From an uncultured Collinsella sp. (GTDB lineage Bacteria > Actinomycetota > Coriobacteriia > Coriobacteriales > Coriobacteriaceae): a stretch of 9,387 nt of DNA. A program made the position numbers and the translations under genes. Numbering within the stretch: the stretch's first letter is position 1; each line of letters starts with the position of its first letter. This document shows positions 5,498 to 9,387 of the stretch, one piece after another. Location of the stretch: the NCBI GenBank assembly GCA_900765185.1, contig CAAFQT010000216.1, positions 1 to 9,387 of the forward strand, written 5' to 3'. The notes under the pieces are model-generated. The model did no database searches and was not told the DNA's origin. It saw only the letters and a program-made list of their open reading frames with translations.

Positions 5498-6352
5498 TTA
5501 CGCCTTAAGCGTGAGCACCGCACCGAAGGCGGTCGGGCCACAGTGGCTCGAGATGACGCCGCCGACTTGAGTCCAGGTAACGTCCTTAAAGCCCAGGTCA
5601 TGCGCATAGACTTCCATGTCATCGCGCAGCTCCTGGGAAAGGCCCACCGAATACGCCAGGCCAATGTGCGAGTAGTCAATCTCGCCCTTCGCAACCATGT
5701 GGTCAATGAAGGCGCGGGCGCACTTGAGCATAGAACCGCGGAACTTCTTGGTCGCCACGAACTTACCGCCCGTCACCTCAATGCAGGGCTTAATCTTGAG
5801 CAGATGGGCACCAAGGAATGCGACGTTGGACAAGCGACCGCCCGCCTTAAGGAAGGCAAGGTCCGTAGGAACAAAACCCAGCAACACGCGGTCCATGACG
5901 GAGTTCGTAAATGCAAAGATCTCGTCAACGGTGGCATCGGGATGAGCCTCAATATACTTGGCGGTCTCGACGACAACGAGCGACTGGCCCACCGAGACAA
6001 AGCGCGTGTCCATGGAGAACACGTAGTCGCGCCCCTGAGCCGCAATCTTAGAGGACTGATGCGAACAGGTCGTGGCCTCGGAATATGCAAGATGCAAAAT
6101 AGTCGCGTCGGGTTGCTCGGCATGGATGCGGTCGTACACATGCGCAAAATCCGCTGGCGAACAGCCACTGGTCTTGGGCATCACACCAAACTCGTTGCAG
6201 CGCGAATAAATCTCGAGCGGATCGATCGAGCCGTCCTCGACGGTCTCGTCAGCAATCGTGACATGCATGGGCACGCGCACGATGCCGTAGCGCTCGCAGA
6301 GCTCCGGCGTTACATCCGACCCAGACTCAACCACGATTACATACTTGCCCAT
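5498..6352 (-). CDS. DegV family fatty-acid-binding protein (FakB type)
   Basis: DegV/FakB proteins bind a fatty acid and present it to the kinase FakA for phosphorylation, feeding exogenous fatty acids into phospholipid synthesis. The 284-residue length is typical. Visible features are YVIVVESGSDVTPEL at the start, MPKTSGCSPADF (58-69) matching the TS-x-x-S lipid-head-group loop, the AYSEATTCSHQS turn where most members have a serine-glycine-rich loop, FLKAGGRLSNVAFLGAHLLKIKPCIEV (167-193) as the family's central signature, and SSHCGPTAFGAVL near the end. The ATG at 6352 is chosen because family similarity begins there; the frame is open 24 codons further up without similarity, and no start has a strong ribosome binding site. 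No FakA gene is in the window, and the ligand is not predictable from sequence. It stands alone, between the sucrose genes and pflA. Confidence 0.9.
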   Translation of the reverse strand: MGKYVIVVESGSDVTPELCERYGIVRVPMHVTIADETVEDGSIDPLEIYSRCNEFGVMPKTSGCSPADFAHVYDRIHAEQPDATILHLAYSEATTCSHQSSKIAAQGRDYVFSMDTRFVSVGQSLVVVETAKYIEAHPDATVDEIFAFTNSVMDRVLLGFVPTDLAFLKAGGRLSNVAFLGAHLLKIKPCIEVTGGKFVATKKFRGSMLKCARAFIDHMVAKGEIDYSHIGLAYSVGLSQELRDDMEVYAHDLGFKDVTWTQVGGVISSHCGPTAFGAVLTLKA

Positions 6353-6436
6353 TCTTATCACGACCCATCTCGACATTGGCTTTTCAATACATGACACGCG
6401 CGTCGCGCTGTTGCGCAACGGCATCTAAGCGCCAAA

Positions 6437-6475
6437 GAGACGCCGCCCTTTGCACATAACAAAGGACAGCGTCTC
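6437..6475 (-). terminator. Hairpin between the GH32 gene and degV, probable terminator
   Basis: GAGACGC at 6437-6443 pairs with GCGTCTC at 6469-6475. The stem continues inward through CCTTT with AAAGG (6447-6451 with 6461-6465), with two mismatches. On the minus strand the stem is followed by TTTGGCGC, a short T-run. It lies about 150 bases after the GH32 stop and about 85 before the degV start, so it probably ends the sucrose transcript. Positions 6476-6627 hold no gene that I can support. Confidence 0.5.
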
Positions 6476-6627
6476 CCTGGAAAACTCCGTGCTTAACTGA
6501 GATTTTACACGGTTTATTAAGGAGTGTTACTTATTCCGCAAACGGTCGCTATACGCGATAAACGGTAGTTGGCCGCGGCAACTGCGACACATTCCGCCCA
6601 ACAAGTCCAATCGTGCTCCATGCACGG

Positions 6628-8070
6628 TTAATGAGCGAGGCGGTAGAAATCCATCGACGCCGCGCCCTCGGCGTGCAGCGCCATCGCCGGAACCGCCGAC
6701 GAATAGGTACGGCTCGTAAGTGCCGCCTCACCGCCGTTGGCAAAAATCTCGACCATCGTAGTGTCCGAAAGCACGCGCAGGTCGCGAAGCTCGCCGAGCT
6801 CAATCGACCTCTGGTCGCGCCCATAGCCTTCGTCACCCATGTCGAGGGTAAGCATCCCGTCCGCATAGCGCACAAAGACACCCTTGCGAATCTCGAGCTC
6901 AACCATCTTGGCGCCCTCACGGGAAACCACGAGATCAAACAGGCGGCCCGGCTCCTCAACGGTTTCACCGCCTGTCGTGCGAACGCAGTCGCCGCGCATC
7001 CTCTCAATCTCGTGCGCCGGCTGCTGGCAGAGCTTACCATCGCGCATGCTCAGCTCTCGCGGCACCGTCAACGCGCACTGCCACCCGCGCGCCACCGTCG
7101 GGTTTTCCGCCGTCGCATCGGGGCAACCCGACCATCCGATCATCAATCGCCGGCCTGCAGCATCCTCAAAGGACTGCGGAGCATAGAAATCAAAACCGGC
7201 ATCGACCATCGGGGGCATGCCCTTCCCGACGATTTTAAAGCTCGGCGCCTCCCAATCGGCCTCGATGGGGAACCACACGCACTGATGCGGATTGCGGTAA
7301 CGCCAACCATCGGCAGGCACACCCTGCGGACAGCAAACGAGAATAAGCTCGCCATCAAGCTCAAACAGATCAGGGCACTCCCACATAAAGCCAAACTTCT
7401 CGCCCAGCTCAATGCGCGTCGCATAGCTCCAGACCCCTAAATCAAGCGAAGTATAGACAAGCACGCAGCCACGGTCGTCTTTCGTACGAGCGCCCAGAAC
7501 CATGTAGTAGATACCATCGTGCTCAAGGATCTTGGGGTCGCGCACGTGCGTACCGATATCGTCGGGGTAATCGACTGGTCCAACAGCCATGCGCTTCTCG
7601 CCCAATTCGTCGGGATTCTCGGCAACCATATGAATCTGGTTTTGCTCACGGCCCGTCAACACGTAGTCGTAATCATCGCGGTCAAAATGCTTGACGTTGC
7701 CGGTATAGAAGTAGTGAATCTTGCCATCACGTACAAAGGCAGAACCAGAATACGCTCCGCTCGAATCCAAATCGGAATCGGGGAACAGCACGGGGCCGTG
7801 ATTCTCGTACGTCACAAAATCCTTTGTCGTCAGATGGTTCCAAAGAACTGGACCGCCATGCGCAGCATCGAACGGATCGTATTGATGATAGATGTGATAC
7901 GTATCACCAATCTGAACCAAACCGTTGGGGTCGTTGAGCCAGCCAAGCTCAGGCTCCACATGGAACAGAAGCCTATCGGGGTCGGACGCGATGCGAGCCG
8001 CCGTCTCATCCTGTCCGACACGCCACTGCTCATAGTCCGCGCGTGTCACCTTGTTTTTTTGATTTAACAT
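6628..8070 (-). CDS. scrB: GH32 sucrose-6-phosphate hydrolase (beta-fructofuranosidase)
   Basis: The enzyme hydrolyses sucrose-6-phosphate, made by the PTS, into glucose-6-phosphate and fructose in the cytoplasm; there is no signal peptide. The 480-residue protein has the three GH32 signatures. WLNDPNG at 44-50 carries the nucleophile Asp47, RDPK at 177-180 the transition-state stabiliser, and ECPDLF at 231-236 the acid/base Glu231. The N-terminal five-bladed propeller (to about 330) is followed by a beta-sandwich with YADGMLTLDM and the late motif SDTTMVEIFANGG, typical of the family. The ATG at 8070 is preceded by GAGAAAG nine bases away. It follows the sucrose permease by 101 bases with a hairpin between, so the two are very probably one operon. 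Beta-fructosidases of this family can also act on free sucrose or short fructans; the permease neighbour favours the phosphorylated substrate. Confidence 0.93.
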   Translation of the reverse strand: MLNQKNKVTRADYEQWRVGQDETAARIASDPDRLLFHVEPELGWLNDPNGLVQIGDTYHIYHQYDPFDAAHGGPVLWNHLTTKDFVTYENHGPVLFPDSDLDSSGAYSGSAFVRDGKIHYFYTGNVKHFDRDDYDYVLTGREQNQIHMVAENPDELGEKRMAVGPVDYPDDIGTHVRDPKILEHDGIYYMVLGARTKDDRGCVLVYTSLDLGVWSYATRIELGEKFGFMWECPDLFELDGELILVCCPQGVPADGWRYRNPHQCVWFPIEADWEAPSFKIVGKGMPPMVDAGFDFYAPQSFEDAAGRRLMIGWSGCPDATAENPTVARGWQCALTVPRELSMRDGKLCQQPAHEIERMRGDCVRTTGGETVEEPGRLFDLVVSREGAKMVELEIRKGVFVRYADGMLTLDMGDEGYGRDQRSIELGELRDLRVLSDTTMVEIFANGGEAALTSRTYSSAVPAMALHAEGAASMDFYRLAH

Positions 8071-8092
8071 CGCCGTTGACTTTCTCGTCTAT

Positions 8093-8134
8093 GGGGAAGG
8101 ACGCTCGACTCACACGAGTCGAACGCCCTTCCTC
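8093..8134 (-). repeat. Intercistronic hairpin between the sucrose PTS and GH32 genes
   Basis: An imperfect stem of about 18 pairs: GGGGAAGG (8093-8100) pairs with CCTTCCTC-side bases at 8127-8134, and the tip CGACTC-ACAC-GAGTCG (8106-8121) is perfect. There is no T-tract in either direction. In the transcript it would sit between the permease stop and the GH32 ribosome binding site. It is suited to protect the permease message or to lower expression of one gene relative to the other. It does not cover the GAGAAAG Shine-Dalgarno of the GH32 gene. Confidence 0.55.
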
Positions 8135-8171
8135 AAATGGACTTATCCTCAGATTACACTGAACGGCTCAA

Positions 8172-9387
8172 CTAGAAGCTAACGTCGAAGCCAGCGCCAG
8201 CGCCCTCTTCATCGGTGGTCGGCACGCCCTTTGCCTTGTTGTAGGCAAAGATCAAGACGATCGGCACGATAAAGGCGATGAGATTGCCAGCCACATACCA
8301 CACGAGGGTCTCGGGCGTGACGATGAGCAGGCCAAGCACGCCGGTCAGACCCTGACCGATAGCGCGCACCTCAAAGAGCTTGACGAAGGCACCGCCGCAG
8401 CCTGCACCGATGCATGCGCAGATGAACGGAATGATCGAATAGCGCATGTTTGCAGCAAAGATAGCGGGCTCGGAGATTCCGACCAGCGTCGGGATAAAGG
8501 ACGACATGCAGATGTTGCGCTCTTTGGAGTGCTTCTTGTGAATGAGGTACATACCGATGGCGCCGCCGCCCTGGGCGATGATGGAAACCGACCAGATGGC
8601 CTGGATGTAGTTGAAGCCAGTCGTGGCAACGAGGTTTGCCTCGATACCCTGGATGAACTGATGCGTACCGGTAACGACAAGCGGCTGCAGGAACGCGGCG
8701 AAGACAAAGGCACCAAAGACGCCCATCCTGTTGTACAGGATATCGATTACGCCGGCGAGGACGTCGCCGATCAGGTTGCCGAGCGGGCCGAACACGGTGA
8801 ACAGGGCGACGTTAGCAAGAATCAGGGTAACGGTCGGGACAAAGACGAACGAAACGACCTCGGGGATGTACTTCTGGGCAATCTTTTCGACCTTGGCCAT
8901 AAACCAGGCAGTCAGGATTGCAGGGAACACGCCACCCTGGAAAGCAACCATGGGAATGGAGAGCGGACCAAAGTTCCAGTACTCAGCACCCGTCGGGTCC
9001 ATAACGAACGTGTTGCGGTTCATAAGGCTCGGGTGAACCATGACGATACCGACGAGGATGCCCAGAATCGGGTTACCGCCAAAACGCTTCACCGCGCTGT
9101 ACATAACCAGGACAGGCAGGTAGTCAAACGTGGTGGCGATAATGGCAAAGAAGCTTGCGAGGTTCTTGAGGAACTCGCTGTGATCGGCAAGGCTGCCCTC
9201 CATGCCAAAGAGGCCGTTGGCAACGATCAGCGACTTAAGGCCGATGATGATAGCAGCGCCGACGAAAGCGGGAATGATGGGGATAAAGATATCCGAGAAT
9301 ACCTTGAGGACCGAGAAGAACTTGCCCTTCTTGTCCGCCTCGGCGCCCTTGACCTCGGAAGCGCTGATCTCCTTAACGCCCGTCAGA
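8172..9387 (-). CDS. scrA: Sucrose-type PTS permease, EIIBC component (5' end outside the window)
   Basis: This is the C-terminal part of a PTS transporter of the glucose-sucrose superfamily; the frame stays open to the window edge, giving about 405 visible residues. The visible part begins in the linker between the IIB and IIC domains (KKGKFFSVLKVFSDIFIPIIPAFVGAAIIIGLKSL). It then shows the membrane-spanning IIC domain with VMVHPSLMN, VTGTHQFIQGIEANL and the substrate-site motif GISEPAIF. It ends with a last membrane helix and a short charged tail (KAKGVPTTDEEGAGAGFDVSF). No IIA domain follows, so it would depend on a separate EIIA (Crr-like) for phosphate. The IIB active cysteine lies outside the window. 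Sucrose specificity rests on this sequence pattern and on the adjacent GH32 hydrolase; related sugars such as trehalose or beta-glucosides cannot be excluded from this fragment alone. Confidence 0.88.
   Translation of the reverse strand, partial: LTGVKEISASEVKGAEADKKGKFFSVLKVFSDIFIPIIPAFVGAAIIIGLKSLIVANGLFGMEGSLADHSEFLKNLASFFAIIATTFDYLPVLVMYSAVKRFGGNPILGILVGIVMVHPSLMNRNTFVMDPTGAEYWNFGPLSIPMVAFQGGVFPAILTAWFMAKVEKIAQKYIPEVVSFVFVPTVTLILANVALFTVFGPLGNLIGDVLAGVIDILYNRMGVFGAFVFAAFLQPLVVTGTHQFIQGIEANLVATTGFNYIQAIWSVSIIAQGGGAIGMYLIHKKHSKERNICMSSFIPTLVGISEPAIFAANMRYSIIPFICACIGAGCGGAFVKLFEVRAIGQGLTGVLGLLIVTPETLVWYVAGNLIAFIVPIVLIFAYNKAKGVPTTDEEGAGAGFDVSF

Noticed and set aside
5396..6394. Open frame of 332 codons on the plus strand
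   Set aside because: Antisense to degV and through its downstream hairpin; the product is Arg/His-rich and resembles no family. Treated as a shadow of degV.
6613..7440. Open frame of 275 codons on the plus strand
   Set aside because: Antisense to the GH32 gene, with Arg/His-rich composition and no domain.

Overview
The window looks like part of the chromosome of an anaerobic, saccharolytic gut actinobacterium of the Coriobacteriia, most likely Collinsella or a close relative. I base this on the moderately high GC content, the gene repertoire (pyruvate formate-lyase activase, sucrose PTS plus GH32, DegV) and the general look of the proteins. The genus call is from memory and was not computed. 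All eight coding genes lie on the minus strand, so the text below goes from the right end of the window to the left, in the direction of transcription.

Right end, 6628-9387: a sucrose-use pair. A sucrose-type PTS permease (EIIBC, cut by the window edge) would import sucrose as sucrose-6-phosphate. A complete GH32 hydrolase then splits it into glucose-6-phosphate and fructose. A long imperfect hairpin sits between the two genes. A second hairpin downstream of the hydrolase is a plausible terminator.

Middle, 3066-6352: a DegV/FakB-type fatty-acid-binding protein, a pyruvate formate-lyase activating enzyme (radical SAM), and a membrane-anchored serine hydrolase of the class A beta-lactamase fold. 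The last has SxxK, SDN and K-A-G motifs but no recognisable general-base glutamate loop. The 308-base gap between the activase and the hydrolase holds two separate inverted repeats that look like dispersed palindromic elements, plus a reasonable promoter for the hydrolase.

Left-middle, 1618-2987: a 5'-methylthioadenosine/S-adenosylhomocysteine nucleosidase followed closely by the ribosome-assembly GTPase EngB (YihA/YsxC). Both are housekeeping genes and probably one transcript.

Left end, 169-1581: the accessory part. It is a two-gene cassette resembling a toxin-antitoxin system. The first gene is a DUF3990 protein (ADP-ribosyltransferase-like fold). The second overlaps it by 35 bases and encodes an N-terminal domain of unknown type fused to a C-terminal XRE helix-turn-helix. 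Directly upstream is a perfect 19-bp inverted repeat in which each arm is itself a 16-bp dyad (TATCAC-N4-GTGATA). It looks like a double operator with an extended -10 promoter in its spacer. This cassette is the most interesting item in the window. No tRNA, rRNA, CRISPR array or transposase gene was seen.
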